Source: Baekduia soli (GTDB lineage Bacteria > Actinomycetota > Thermoleophilia > Solirubrobacterales > Solirubrobacteraceae). From it: 64,000 nt of DNA. Positions 42,783 to 53,536 of the stretch are shown here, piece by piece. Positions within the stretch are counted from its first letter, which is position 1; every line of letters begins with the position of its first letter. The notes beneath the pieces are model-generated. The model was given only the letters and a program-made list of their open reading frames with translations. It did no database searches and was not told where the DNA came from. The DNA is taken from the NCBI RefSeq assembly GCF_007970665.1, contig NZ_CP042430.1, positions 3,348,001-3,412,000 of the forward strand, written 5' to 3'. The position numbers were made by a program, and so were the translations under genes.

Positions 42783-45401
42783 ATGGCCGCCACCCGCACC
42801 TCATCGCCGCGCGGGCGCAAGCCCGCGCCCAAGTCCAAGACCGCCTCGCGACCGCCCGCCGCCAAGCGCAAGGCGCGTGCGCGCCGCTCCTCGGCGACCT
42901 GGGCGCCGCGGCTGCCGGTCATCGAGCAGCGCCACCTCGACCTCTTCGGCCTGGCGCTCGTGGCCTGCGGGGTCTTCCTCGTCTTCCCGCTCTACCTGCA
43001 CTGGGACGGCGGCCGTGCCGGCGACGGCGTCGTCAGCGCGCTCGCGCTCGCGGTGGGGGCGCTGCGCTACGTCGCCCCGCTCGGGCTCATCGCCGCGGGC
43101 GCGATCGTCGTCCTGCGGCCCGTGCTGCCCAGCGTGCGGCCGTTCCGCTCGGGCGGCGTCCTGCTCGTGCTCGCCCTGGCGCTGATGCTCGCCGCCGGGA
43201 CGCTGGGCCTCGGCCCGTCCGGCGTGCGTCACGGCTACTGGCACGAGGCCTTCCTGCGCGAGCGCGGCGGCTACCTCGGCGACCTGCTGCTCTACGTCAC
43301 CTCGGGGCTCATCGGCGCGATCGGCACGCACATCCTCGCGCTCTTCCTCTTCCTGGCCGGCGTGCTGCTGGTCACCGGCGCCTCGGTGGCCGGCCTCCTG
43401 AAGGCCACGGGCACCGGCGTGGCCGACACGACCCGCGTGCTGCGGGCGGCGCCGGAGCAGCTCGGGCTGCGCCGCCCGGCCGCCCCCGCCACGGCGGCCG
43501 GCAGCGCGATGACCCGGCGCCCGCGCGTCGAGGTCCCCGAGTCCGACGACGACGAGCTCGTCGTCAAGGCCACCCACGTCGAGGCGCCCGCGCTGGACGG
43601 CGAAGAGCGCTACCCGGACCTGTTCGGCCCGGGGCCGGAGGGCGACGAGCCCGACGAGGAGCCGCGGATCCGCCGCCGCACGCGACGCGAGCCCGAGGAC
43701 GCGCCGGATCCCGAGCCCACCGCGGAGGAGGCGGCGGCCGACGCGGCCGCGGCCGACGCGACGATCGAGGCGGCGCCCCTGCCCGCCGCCGACGAGGAGG
43801 CCGGACACGAGCCCCACCAGCTCGACCTGTCCGACGTCGCGCGCCGTGATGACGACGAGGACATCGAGTACGTCGTGCCGGACGCCCGCGTGCTCAAGCG
43901 CTCCACCGGCGACCAGATCCGCCCCGACACCAGCGGCAACGAGAAGGTCGCCGCGTCGCTCGTCGAGGCGCTGAGCCACTTCAACGTGGAGGCCAAGGTC
44001 GTCGGCACGGTCTCGGGCCCGCACATCACCCGCTACGAGCTGCGCCTGGCGCCCGGCGTCAAGATGAGCAAGGTCGCCCAGCTCAAGGACGACCTCGCCT
44101 ACGCGCTGGCGGCCACGGAGATCCGCATCCTGGCGCCCATCCCCGGCAAGACCGCCGTCGGCATCGAGGTCCCCAACCGCGACCGGCGCGTCGTGCACCT
44201 GGGCGACGTGTTCCACAAGCGGCCCAAGGACCACTCGCCGCTGACCGTCTGGCTCGGCAAGGACGTCTCGGGCAAGGCCATCGGGGCGGACCTGGCCAAG
44301 ATGCCGCACATCCTCGTCGCGGGCACGACCGGCGCGGGCAAGTCGGGCTGCATCAACGCCATGCTGAGCTCCATCCTGCTCAACGCCACGCCCGACGAGG
44401 CGCGGCTGGTCCTCGTCGACCCCAAGCAGGTCGAGCTCAACCACTACGAGGACGTCCCGCACCTCCTCACCCCGGTCATCACCAGCCCGCGCCAGGCGGC
44501 CAACGCCCTCCAGAACCTCGTGCGCGAGATGGAGTGGCGCTACGGGATCATGGCCATGAAGCGCACCCGCTCGCTCATCGAGCTCAACAAGGTGCGCGAG
44601 GAGGAGGGCGACAAGCCGCTGCCCTACATCCTCTGCGTCATCGACGAGCTCGCCGACCTCATGATGGTCGCGCCCGGCGACGTCGAGGACTCCATCATCC
44701 GCATCGCCCAGAAGGCGCGCGCGGTGGGCATCCACCTCGTGCTGGCCACCCAGAGCCCGCGCGTGGACGTCATCACGGGCATGATCAAGGCCAACGTGCC
44801 GTCCCGGATCGCCTTCGCGGTGAGCTCGCAGACCGACTCGCGCGTGATCCTGGACCAGAACGGCGCCGAGTCGCTGCTGGGCATGGGCGACATGCTGTTC
44901 TCGCCCGTCGGGTCCTCCAAGCTGCAGCGCATCCAGGGCGCCTACATCGACGAGGCCCAGATCTCGCAGATCACGCAGTTCTGGGCCCGCCAGGGCGAGC
45001 CCGACCTGCGCGCCGACCTGCTCGAGGAGGTCGAGGCGCCGGCCGCCGAGGGCGCGCGCGAGGACGGCGCCGGGATGGACCCCGACGAGGATCCGCTGCT
45101 CGCCGAGGCCATCGAGATGGTCGTGGAGATGGGCACCGCGTCGACGTCCATGCTCCAGCGCCGCATGCGCCTGGGCTACACGCGCGCGGGGCGCCTCATG
45201 GACATGCTCGAGCGCCGCAACGTCATCAGCGGCTACGAGGGCTCCAAGCCGCGCCAGGTGCTCATCACGGCCTCCGACCTGCCGCGCGTGCTCGCCGCGC
45301 TGGCCGAGCGCGGGGGCGACGGCGGCGCGGCCGCGGCGCCCGGCGGGCCGGCGGGCGCCGGCGCGACCGGCGACGACCTGCCCGACGGCGACCGGCCCTA
45401 G
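42783..45401 (+). CDS. ftsK: DNA translocase FtsK/SpoIIIE
   Basis: An 872-residue septal DNA pump that clears chromosomes during division. A basic N-terminus is followed by about four membrane helices (residues 50-215), an acidic/Ala-rich linker, and the motor with Walker [11 protein letters not shown] and Walker [13 protein letters not shown]. The C-terminal gamma winged helix ([20 protein letters not shown]) would read KOPS-type sequences. The length is typical of actinobacteria. Confidence 0.95.
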   Translation: MAATRTSSPRGRKPAPKSKTASRPPAAKRKARARRSSATWAPRLPVIEQRHLDLFGLALVACGVFLVFPLYLHWDGGRAGDGVVSALALAVGALRYVAPLGLIAAGAIVVLRPVLPSVRPFRSGGVLLVLALALMLAAGTLGLGPSGVRHGYWHEAFLRERGGYLGDLLLYVTSGLIGAIGTHILALFLFLAGVLLVTGASVAGLLKATGTGVADTTRVLRAAPEQLGLRRPAAPATAAGSAMTRRPRVEVPESDDDELVVKATHVEAPALDGEERYPDLFGPGPEGDEPDEEPRIRRRTRREPEDAPDPEPTAEEAAADAAAADATIEAAPLPAADEEAGHEPHQLDLSDVARRDDDEDIEYVVPDARVLKRSTGDQIRPDTSGNEKVAASLVEALSHFNVEAKVVGTVSGPHITRYELRLAPGVKMSKVAQLKDDLAYALAATEIRILAPIPGKTAVGIEVPNRDRRVVHLGDVFHKRPKDHSPLTVWLGKDVSGKAIGADLAKMPHILVAGTTGAGKSGCINAMLSSILLNATPDEARLVLVDPKQVELNHYEDVPHLLTPVITSPRQAANALQNLVREMEWRYGIMAMKRTRSLIELNKVREEEGDKPLPYILCVIDELADLMMVAPGDVEDSIIRIAQKARAVGIHLVLATQSPRVDVITGMIKANVPSRIAFAVSSQTDSRVILDQNGAESLLGMGDMLFSPVGSSKLQRIQGAYIDEAQISQITQFWARQGEPDLRADLLEEVEAPAAEGAREDGAGMDPDEDPLLAEAIEMVVEMGTASTSMLQRRMRLGYTRAGRLMDMLERRNVISGYEGSKPRQVLITASDLPRVLAALAERGGDGGAAAAPGGPAGAGATGDDLPDGDRP

Positions 45402-45431
45402 CCCCACCGCTCCCTAGACTGCGGCCCGCAC

Positions 45432-46256
45432 GTGCCGGAGATCGGGGCCACCCTGCGCGAGGCGCGCATGCGCGCCCGCATCGACATCTCGGAGATCGAA
45501 GCCGAGACGAAGATCCGTGCCAAGTACCTCCGGGCGCTGGAGAACGAGGAGTGGGGCCTGCTGCCCGGCCCGGCCTACGTCCGCAGCTTCCTGCGCACCT
45601 ACGCCGAGGCGCTGGACCTCGACGCCAAGCTCCTGCTCGAGGAGTACAAGCTCCGCCACGAGCGCCCGTCGGACCACGACCTCATGCCCATCGGACCGCC
45701 GCGGCACCGCGCCGGGCGCCAGGGCCGCAGGCGCGAGCCGCGCGGCATCCCGCGCTGGGTCATCGTCGGCGTCGTGCTCATCGCGCTGCTCGGGATCCTC
45801 TACGCGCTGGGCACGATGACCGGCGGCAGCGGGGACTCGACGGTCTCCACGCCGCTGGTCGACACGACCTCGACGACCGCGGTCCCGCGCCCGCGCACGA
45901 CCACGACGTCCTCGGCGGCCGCGCGCCGGCGGGCGGCGGAGACGCGCCGGCGCCGGGCGGCCGAGGCCAAGCTGGTCCGCCTGCAGATCGTGCCGACGGG
46001 GCCGGGCCCCGTCTTCGTCTGCCTGCAGGCCAAGGGCGCCGGGCTGCGGATCCCCGGGGTGTCGCTGCAGCAGGGCGCCACGAGCGGGACCTACCGCTCG
46101 TCGCAGTTCAAGCTGCGCCTGGGCAACGGCAACGCCCGGCTGCGGATCGACGGCAAGCTGCGTGGGGTGGCCCACGCCAGTCCCGTGGCCTACATCATCT
46201 CGAAGGGCTCGGTGAAGCGCGTGAACCCGTCCCAGACCCCGTCCTGCGTGCGATGA
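45432..46256 (+). CDS. RodZ-like membrane helix-turn-helix protein
   Basis: A 274-residue protein. The N-terminal cytoplasmic HTH_25 domain ([20 protein letters not shown], then [24 protein letters not shown]) is followed by a basic stretch and one membrane helix ([18 protein letters not shown]). A Thr/Ser-rich linker leads to a DUF4115 beta domain outside the membrane. RodZ proteins link cell-shape proteins to the envelope. GTG start, 30 bp after ftsK. Confidence 0.88.
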   Translation: MPEIGATLREARMRARIDISEIEAETKIRAKYLRALENEEWGLLPGPAYVRSFLRTYAEALDLDAKLLLEEYKLRHERPSDHDLMPIGPPRHRAGRQGRRREPRGIPRWVIVGVVLIALLGILYALGTMTGGSGDSTVSTPLVDTTSTTAVPRPRTTTTSSAAARRRAAETRRRRAAEAKLVRLQIVPTGPGPVFVCLQAKGAGLRIPGVSLQQGATSGTYRSSQFKLRLGNGNARLRIDGKLRGVAHASPVAYIISKGSVKRVNPSQTPSCVR

Positions 46257-47557
46257 GCGCCCGCGCGGGCATCGTGGTCACCGGCACCGAGGTCCTCACG
46301 GGGCGCGTGGCCGACCGCAACGGCCCGTGGCTGGCCGAGCGGCTGCGCGAGCTGGGGGTCGACCTCGCCCACACCGTGATCGTCGGCGACCGCCCGTCCG
46401 ACGTGCGCGACGCGCTGGCCTGGCTGAGCGCAGCGGGGGTCGACCTCATCGTCACCAGCGGTGGGCTCGGCCCCACCGAGGACGACCTGACCGCGGCGGT
46501 CGTCGCCGAGTTCCAGGGGCGCCCGATGGCGCTCGACGAGGCGCTGGAGGGCCGGATCTGGAAGGTGCTCGAGGGTCTGCGGTCGCGCTGGCCCGACCTC
46601 GACGAGGAGGCCATCCGGCGCTCCAACCGCAAGCAGGCGCTCGTCCCCGACGGCGCGACCGTGCTCGAGCCGGTCGGCACCGCGCCCGGCCTGGTCGTCC
46701 CGCCCGCGCCCGGCGCGCGCGGCCCGTCCGTGCTCGTGCTGCCCGGCCCGCCTCGCGAGCTGCAGCCCATGTGGGCGACGGCGACCGGCACCGCAGCGTT
46801 CCGCGCGGCGATCGCCGACGCCACGGAGTACCGCCAGCACACCCTGCGCCTGTTCGGGATCCCCGAGTCCGAGATCGCCGAGACACTGCTGCGGGCACGC
46901 GCCGGCGGCGTCGACCTCGATGCGCTCGAGATCACGACCTGCCTGCGCCGCGGCGAGGTCGAGGTCGTCACGCGCTACGAGCCGCCGGCCCAGGCGACCT
47001 ACGAGGCCTTCGAGGCCGTCGTGCGCGAGCGCCACCCGACGACGCTGTTCTCCGACGACGGCAGCACCGTCGACGAGCAGGTCGCGGCACTGCTGCTGGC
47101 CGGCGGCCGGACCATCGCCACCGCCGAGTCGTGCACGGGCGGCCTGCTGGCCGGGCGGCTGACGGACCGCGCCGGGTCCTCGGCCTACGTGCTCGGCGGC
47201 CTGGTCGTCTACTCCAACGAGGCCAAGGCGATGCTGGCCGGCGTGGACCCCGCGCTCATCGAGCGCGTCGGCGCGGTCTCCATCGAGGTCGCCGAGGCGC
47301 TGGCCGAGGGCGCGATCGAGGCGCTGGACGCCGACGTCGGCGTCGGGATCACCGGGATCGCCGGGCCCGACGGCGGCACGCCGGACAAGCCGGTGGGCAC
47401 CGTGTGCTTCTCCGTCGCGCTGCGTGACGGCGACGCGCCGCCGCGGCGGATCACGCGGCGCGTGGTGCTGCCCGGCGGGCGCTTCGACGTGCGCGATCGC
47501 TCGACGACGATCGCGCTGCACCTCGTCCGCCGGCTCCTGCGGGGCGAGGCGGACTGA
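46253..47557 (+). CDS. cinA: CinA: competence/damage-inducible protein, NMN amidohydrolase
   Basis: A 434-residue protein. The N-terminal MoCF-like domain ([30 protein letters not shown]) is an ADP-ribose pyrophosphatase in homologues. The C-terminal CinA domain ([40 protein letters not shown]) deamidates NMN. The neighbourhood cinA-thpR-recA is conserved in actinobacteria. It overlaps the RodZ-like gene by 4 bp. Confidence 0.94.
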   Translation: MSARAGIVVTGTEVLTGRVADRNGPWLAERLRELGVDLAHTVIVGDRPSDVRDALAWLSAAGVDLIVTSGGLGPTEDDLTAAVVAEFQGRPMALDEALEGRIWKVLEGLRSRWPDLDEEAIRRSNRKQALVPDGATVLEPVGTAPGLVVPPAPGARGPSVLVLPGPPRELQPMWATATGTAAFRAAIADATEYRQHTLRLFGIPESEIAETLLRARAGGVDLDALEITTCLRRGEVEVVTRYEPPAQATYEAFEAVVRERHPTTLFSDDGSTVDEQVAALLLAGGRTIATAESCTGGLLAGRLTDRAGSSAYVLGGLVVYSNEAKAMLAGVDPALIERVGAVSIEVAEALAEGAIEALDADVGVGITGIAGPDGGTPDKPVGTVCFSVALRDGDAPPRRITRRVVLPGGRFDVRDRSTTIALHLVRRLLRGEAD

Positions 47558-47561
47558 GGCG

Positions 47562-48113
47562 GTGAGCGCCCGGCTCTTCGTCGCCGTGGCGCTCGGCGGG
47601 GAGGACCGGGCCGCGCTGGCCGGCTGGGCCGCCGCGGCGGTCGGCGCCGACGCCGGGCTGCGGGTCGTCGGCGCGGCGCAGCTGCACCTGACCCTGGTGT
47701 TCCTGGGCCACCGGCGCCTGGACGAGGTCGCGGCGCTCGCCGAGCTGGTCGCCCTGCGGGAGGGCGCGCCGGCGCCGGCGCTGCGCACGGCGGGCGCGCT
47801 GTGGCTGCCGCCCCGGCGGCCCACCGTGCTGGCCGTGGCCGTGGAGGACCTGGGCGGCCGCCTGGAGGCGCTGTACGCCGGCGTGTGGGCCGACCTCGGG
47901 GCGCTGGGCCACGAGCCGCCACGGCGCGGCCTGCGCCCCCACGTGACCGTCGCGCGCGTGCGCCGCGGGTGGTCTGCGCCCGCGGCGCCGCCGCACGACC
48001 CGCCCGCGCGGGCGCTGCGGGCCGAGGGCCTGGAGCTCGTGCGGTCGCGGCTGGGCGGCGGGCCGGCGCGCTACGAGACGCTCTCTCGCGCCACGTTCGC
48101 GGCCGAATCGTGA
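47562..48113 (+). CDS. thpR: RNA 2',3'-cyclic phosphodiesterase (2H family)
   Basis: A 183-residue 2H phosphoesterase. The two catalytic HxT motifs are HLTLVFLG and HVTVARVR, with the N-terminal RLFVAVAL strand. It hydrolyses 2',3'-cyclic ends of RNA and was formerly called 2'-5' RNA ligase. GTG 47562 lies 4 bp after cinA. Confidence 0.9.
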   Translation: MSARLFVAVALGGEDRAALAGWAAAAVGADAGLRVVGAAQLHLTLVFLGHRRLDEVAALAELVALREGAPAPALRTAGALWLPPRRPTVLAVAVEDLGGRLEALYAGVWADLGALGHEPPRRGLRPHVTVARVRRGWSAPAAPPHDPPARALRAEGLELVRSRLGGGPARYETLSRATFAAES

Positions 48114-48137
48114 CCCGGCGTGCGCCGTGTGACACGC

Positions 48138-48149
48138 GAACGTCCGTAC
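48138..48149. promoter_or_regulatory. Possible LexA/SOS box of recA
   Basis: GAACGTCCGTAC differs at one position from the GAAC-N4-GTTC core of the Gram-positive SOS box. It lies 71 bp upstream of the recA ATG, in the gap where its promoter must be. The match is imperfect. Confidence 0.4.
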
Positions 48150-48219
48150 GGTCGCTTTCTGTCCGAGCCGACCCCCACACTGGCTCCACTTCCGCGCAGA
48201 GAGAGGTTGCACCCGAGCT

Positions 48220-49328
<1,109 letters not shown>

Positions 49329-49332
<4 letters not shown>

Positions 49333-49814
49333 CCACGGCCGAGCGCGCGATCGATCCGGAGGCCCGCCTCCAGCACGCGCTCGACCTGTCCTACCGCTAC
49401 CTCGGCTTCCGTGACCGCACGGTGGCCGAGGTGCGGCGCCACCTCGAGGCCAAGCGCGTCGAGCCGGACACGATCGACCGGGCCGTCGCGGAGTTGTCGG
49501 AGCTGGGCTACCTCGATGACGCCCGGTTCGCGCAGCGCTTCACGGAGGACCGGCGCACGCTGGACGTCTGGGGCAACGAGCGCATCGAGCGCAAGCTCCT
49601 GGGCGCCGGCGTCGCCCCAGAGCACGTGGCCGCGGCGCTCGGGTCCCGTACCGACGGCGGCGAGCTCGAGGCGGCGCTGACCGTGCTCAAGCGCCGCTTC
49701 CGCGTGGTCCCCGAGACCGATCGCGACCGCGACCGGGCGCTCGGGTTCCTCGTGCGCAAGGGCTACGAGCTCGAGATCGCCTATGACGCGATCCGCGCCT
49801 ACGGGCGGCCGTAG
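49329..49814 (+). CDS. recX: RecX, regulator of RecA
   Basis: A 161-residue helical protein that modulates RecA filaments. The repeated RecX units are visible ([55 protein letters not shown]). It starts at GTG 49329 in the recA stop. It is immediately followed by a GNAT gene whose GTG begins at the next base after the stop. Confidence 0.93.
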
Positions 49815-50345
49815 GTGCCCGGGGGCCTGGGCGTCGACCGCGTGGCCACCGCCCGGCTCGTGGGCCGGCGGCCGGAGGAGGGCGACGCGCGGGCCTACGT
49901 GCGGGTCTTCACCGACCCGCGCATCGACGAGGAGGCATGGCCGGCCGACCGCCGCACGGCCGACGGCGCCCGCGAGACGCTCGCCGCGTTCATCGCCCAC
50001 TGGGAGCGGTGGGGCTTCGGGCCGTGGACCGTGCTCGTGGGCTCCGAGCCCGTGGGCTGGACCGGGCTGCAGCACACCCGCGTCGACGGCCGCCCGGAGG
50101 TCGAGCTGCTCTGGTTCCTGGACGGCGATCTCTGGGGCCGGGGCTACGCGCCGGAGCTGGCGCGCGAGGCGGTCCGCGTCGCGTTCGAGGTGCTCGAGCT
50201 CGACGACGTCGTGGCGTTCACGACGCCCGCCAACACGCGCTCGCAGGCCGTCATGCGCCGCCTGGGCATGGCCCATGAGCGCGACATCGTGCATGGCGGC
50301 CTGCCGCACGTCCTGTTCCGGCTCACGCGGCCGGGCGCGGTCTAG
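49815..50345 (+). CDS. GNAT N-acetyltransferase, RimJ/RimL type
   Basis: A 176-residue acetyltransferase with a RimJ/RimL-like plan: TARLVGRRPEEGDARAY at the start, WGRGYAPELAREAVRVAFE as motif A, and TPANTRSQAVMRRLGMAHER near the end. The substrate could be a ribosomal protein N-terminus or a small molecule; the sequence does not say. It ends the recA-recX unit. Confidence 0.86.
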   Translation: MPGGLGVDRVATARLVGRRPEEGDARAYVRVFTDPRIDEEAWPADRRTADGARETLAAFIAHWERWGFGPWTVLVGSEPVGWTGLQHTRVDGRPEVELLWFLDGDLWGRGYAPELAREAVRVAFEVLELDDVVAFTTPANTRSQAVMRRLGMAHERDIVHGGLPHVLFRLTRPGAV

Positions 50346-50680
50346 ACCACCGCGCCGGGCGGATTGCACGCCCGAGGGCGCCGGTACTACGATCCCGCCA
50401 GCGAATCACCGGCCCTCCGGGGCGACCGAACCCAGATCGACCACCCGCGCTTCTTGACACCGCCAGCATCAGTGCAGACGCCTTCCACGACCGTCCGGGA
50501 CGCCCCGCGTGGCGGCTTCCCGGACCTGAGCACGACGCTCTAGCGCCCGCCTGAGACGGGCCGAGCCGGCCCGCCGCCCGACCCCGCCCACCCTCCCGGT
50601 GGACCGGTCCTTCGCTCCCCCGACCGCAGTACCGGAGACCAGCGCGTCGCTTCCATCGGCCGCTGGGGAGAGGACACCCA
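50346..50680 (+). promoter_or_regulatory. rny upstream region with probable promoter at 50364-50393
   Basis: TTGCAC (50364-50369) and TACGAT (50388-50393) are 18 bp apart and would start a leader of about 280 nt before rny. The leader has no reading frame with good coding character. A second perfect TTGACA at 50454-50459 lacks a good -10 partner. A GGGGAGAGGA site lies just before the rny ATG. A long leader on an RNase gene may allow self-regulation, as with other RNases; this is inference. Confidence 0.4.
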
Positions 50681-52144
50681 ATGGAAACCCTGATCGGCGC
50701 GGCCCTCATCGGCATCGCCATCGTGGTGGCCGCCGTCGTCTACGGACGCGCGCGGCCGGTGCCGGCGGTCGCCGGCTCCGGCCCCGTGGCGCCGCCGGAG
50801 CCCGTGGCCACGCTCACCGAGGACCCCGAGCTGCACCGCCGGGCCGCCGAGCTCGAGCGCAGCACCGAGCGCTCGCACGCCCTGGAGGCCCAGCTCGAGC
50901 GGCGCAGCGCGCTGCTGGACCGCCGGGAGGCCGACCTCGAGCGCCGCGACCAGCACCTGCGGGCGCGCGAGGCCGAGCTCGAGCAGCTGCGGGCCGACCG
51001 CGAGGAGGCGCTGGAGCGCATCGCCGGCCTCAGCGCCGGGCAGGCCAAGCAGGCGCTGCTCAAGGACGTCGAGGACGAGGCCCGCCACGAGTCCGCGCGC
51101 GTGCTGCGCCAGGTCGAGGAGGAGACCAAGCGCGACGCCGAGCGGCGCGTGCGCTCAATCCTCAGCGTGGCGATGCAGCGCCTGGCGGCGTCGCACGCGG
51201 CCGAGACGACGGTGTCGGTCGTCCAGCTGCCCAGCGACGACATGAAGGGTCGCATCATCGGCCGCGAGGGCCGCAACATCCGGGCGCTGGAGAACCTGAC
51301 CGGCGTCGACTTCATCATCGACGACACCCCGAACGCCGTGGTGCTCAGCGCGTTCGACGGCGTCCGGCGCGAGATCGCGCGCACGACCCTGGAGAAGCTC
51401 CTCCAGGACGGCCGCATCCACCCGGCGCGCATCGAGGAGACCTACTACCAGGCCAAGTCCGAGCTGGAGTCCCGCATGGTCGAGGCGGGGGAGGAGGCGA
51501 TCCTCCAGGCCGGCGTGCAGGGGCTGGACCCCGAGCTGGTCAGGATCCTCGGCCGCCTGAAGTTCCGCACGAGCTACGGCCAGAACGTCCTGGCGCACTC
51601 GATCGAGTGCGCGCACCTGGCAGCCCTCATGGCCTCCGAGCTCGGAGCGAGCACGAAGACCGCGCGCCGCGCGGCGCTGCTGCACGACATCGGCAAGGCC
51701 GTCTCGCACGAGATCGAGGGGCCGCACGCGCTGGTCGGAGGCGACCTGGCCCGCCGCCACGGCGAGGCCGAGGCCGTCGCCCACGCCATGGAGGCCCACC
51801 ACAACGAGGTCGAGCCCCAGACCGTCGAGGCCGTCATCGTGCAGGCCGCCGACGCGCTGTCGGGTGCCCGGCCCGGGGCACGCGGCGAATCCCTGGAGCA
51901 GTATGTCAAGCGCCTGCGCGACCTCGAGAAGCTCGCCTCCCGCCACGACGGCGTGGAGAAGGTGTACGCCATGCAGGCCGGCCGCGAGATCCGCGTGATC
52001 GTCGAGCCCGGCACGATCACCGACGACGCGGCCGTCGCGCTCTCGCACACCGTCGCGCGGGACATCGAGCGCGAGCTCGAGTACCCGGGCCAGATCAAGG
52101 TCACCGTGATCCGGGAGTCGAGGGCGGTCGATTATGCGAAGTGA
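50681..52144 (+). CDS. rny: Ribonuclease Y
   Basis: A 487-residue membrane-anchored endoribonuclease that starts mRNA decay. An N-terminal membrane helix (LIGAALIGIAIVVAAVV) is followed by a coiled coil (about residues 45-150, Glu/Arg/Leu-rich), the KH domain (MKGRIIGREGRNIRALE) and the HD domain with LLHDIGKAVSHE. Its presence here sets this organism apart from RNase E-based actinomycetes. miaB follows after 24 bp. Confidence 0.96.
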   Translation: METLIGAALIGIAIVVAAVVYGRARPVPAVAGSGPVAPPEPVATLTEDPELHRRAAELERSTERSHALEAQLERRSALLDRREADLERRDQHLRAREAELEQLRADREEALERIAGLSAGQAKQALLKDVEDEARHESARVLRQVEEETKRDAERRVRSILSVAMQRLAASHAAETTVSVVQLPSDDMKGRIIGREGRNIRALENLTGVDFIIDDTPNAVVLSAFDGVRREIARTTLEKLLQDGRIHPARIEETYYQAKSELESRMVEAGEEAILQAGVQGLDPELVRILGRLKFRTSYGQNVLAHSIECAHLAALMASELGASTKTARRAALLHDIGKAVSHEIEGPHALVGGDLARRHGEAEAVAHAMEAHHNEVEPQTVEAVIVQAADALSGARPGARGESLEQYVKRLRDLEKLASRHDGVEKVYAMQAGREIRVIVEPGTITDDAAVALSHTVARDIERELEYPGQIKVTVIRESRAVDYAK

Positions 52145-52168
52145 CCGCCCTCTACCCTGTGGGCGCCG

Positions 52169-53500
52169 ATGAGGAGCTACCACGTCACCACCTTCGGGTG
52201 CCAGATGAACGAGCACGACTCCGAGCGCATGAAGGGCATGCTCGAGTCCTTGGGCTACACGGAGACCGACGCCGTCGAGCGCGCCGGGCTCATCCTGTTC
52301 AACACGTGCTCGATCCGGGAGAAGGCCGACAGCCGCTTCGTCGCGCACCTCCGCCAGGCCGCGGCGCACAAGCGCCGCGACCCGGAGGTCGTCATCGGGG
52401 TCGGCGGCTGCTGGGCGCAGTCGGTCAAGGACGACGTCTTCCGCCAGTTCCCGTTCGTCGACGTCGCCTTCGGCCCGGGCCAGGTCCACAAACTGGCCGA
52501 GTTCCTGACGAGCGACTCGCTCACCGCGCAGGGCTTCTTCGAGTTCGAGGGCTTCACCGGCCACCTGCCGGCCAAGCGCGGGCGCGCGTTCCAGGCCTGG
52601 GTGCAGATCTCGGTCGGCTGCAACATGAAGTGCTCGTACTGCATCGTGCCGTCGACACGCGGGCGCGAGGTCGATCGCCCGCTGGACGAGCTGGTGGCCG
52701 AGGTCAGGGCCCAGGTCGCCGAGGGCGTGCGCGAGGTCACGCTGCTGGGCCAGAACGTCAACGCCTACGGACGCCACGTGAGGGACGGCGGCCCAGCGGC
52801 GTCGTTCGCCCGGCTGCTGGCCGAGCTGGACGCCATCGACGGCCTGGACCGCATCCGCTACACGAGCCCGCACCCGCAGGACATGAAGGAGGACGTGGTC
52901 GTCGCCCACGCGCGGCTGGCCTCCGTCTGCCCGCACATGCACCTGCCGCTGCAGTCGGGCTCCTCACGGATCCTGAAGGCCATGCGTCGCACCTACGACC
53001 GCGAGCGCTTCCTGGACCGCGTCGCGCTCATCCGCGAGCACAACCCCGACATCGCGCTGACCACCGACGTCATCGTCGGCTTCCCGGGGGAGACCGAGGC
53101 CGACTTCGAGGAGACCCTGGAGGTCTGCGAGGAGGTCGGCTTCGACGGGGCGTTCACCTTCATCTACTCGCCGCGCCGCGGGACCGAGGCCGCGGCGTTC
53201 GCCGAGGACTTCGTGCCCCACGAGGTCTGCGTGGCGCGCATGGACCGGCTCGTGGAGGTCGTCCAGCGCCGCGCCGCCGAGCAGGCCCGGCGGTTCGTGG
53301 GCCGCACGCTGGACGTGCTCGTGGAGGGCACGTCACGCACCGACCCCTCGCGCCTGCGCGGCCGCACGGGCCACAACAAGGTCGTCAACTTCGCCGGGCT
53401 GGCCGACCCCGGCGACCTCGTGCCGGTGCAGATCACGGGCGCGACGTCCCAGACGCTGACCGGCGAGATGTCGCTGCTGGCGCGCGCGGCCGCGGGCTGA
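52169..53500 (+). CDS. miaB: tRNA-2-methylthio-N6-dimethylallyladenosine synthase
   Basis: This 443-residue radical SAM methylthiotransferase modifies A37 of tRNAs. The N-terminal UPF0004 domain has TFGCQMNEHDSERM and two further cysteines (NTCSIRE, GGCWAQ) for the auxiliary cluster. The radical SAM cluster motif is CNMKCSYC, and a TRAM domain ends the protein. Start at ATG 52169. Confidence 0.96.
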   Translation: MRSYHVTTFGCQMNEHDSERMKGMLESLGYTETDAVERAGLILFNTCSIREKADSRFVAHLRQAAAHKRRDPEVVIGVGGCWAQSVKDDVFRQFPFVDVAFGPGQVHKLAEFLTSDSLTAQGFFEFEGFTGHLPAKRGRAFQAWVQISVGCNMKCSYCIVPSTRGREVDRPLDELVAEVRAQVAEGVREVTLLGQNVNAYGRHVRDGGPAASFARLLAELDAIDGLDRIRYTSPHPQDMKEDVVVAHARLASVCPHMHLPLQSGSSRILKAMRRTYDRERFLDRVALIREHNPDIALTTDVIVGFPGETEADFEETLEVCEEVGFDGAFTFIYSPRRGTEAAAFAEDFVPHEVCVARMDRLVEVVQRRAAEQARRFVGRTLDVLVEGTSRTDPSRLRGRTGHNKVVNFAGLADPGDLVPVQITGATSQTLTGEMSLLARAAAG

Positions 53501-53536
53501 CCACCGGCGCGGTCCGTCGTCCTCGCATGCGAACAT

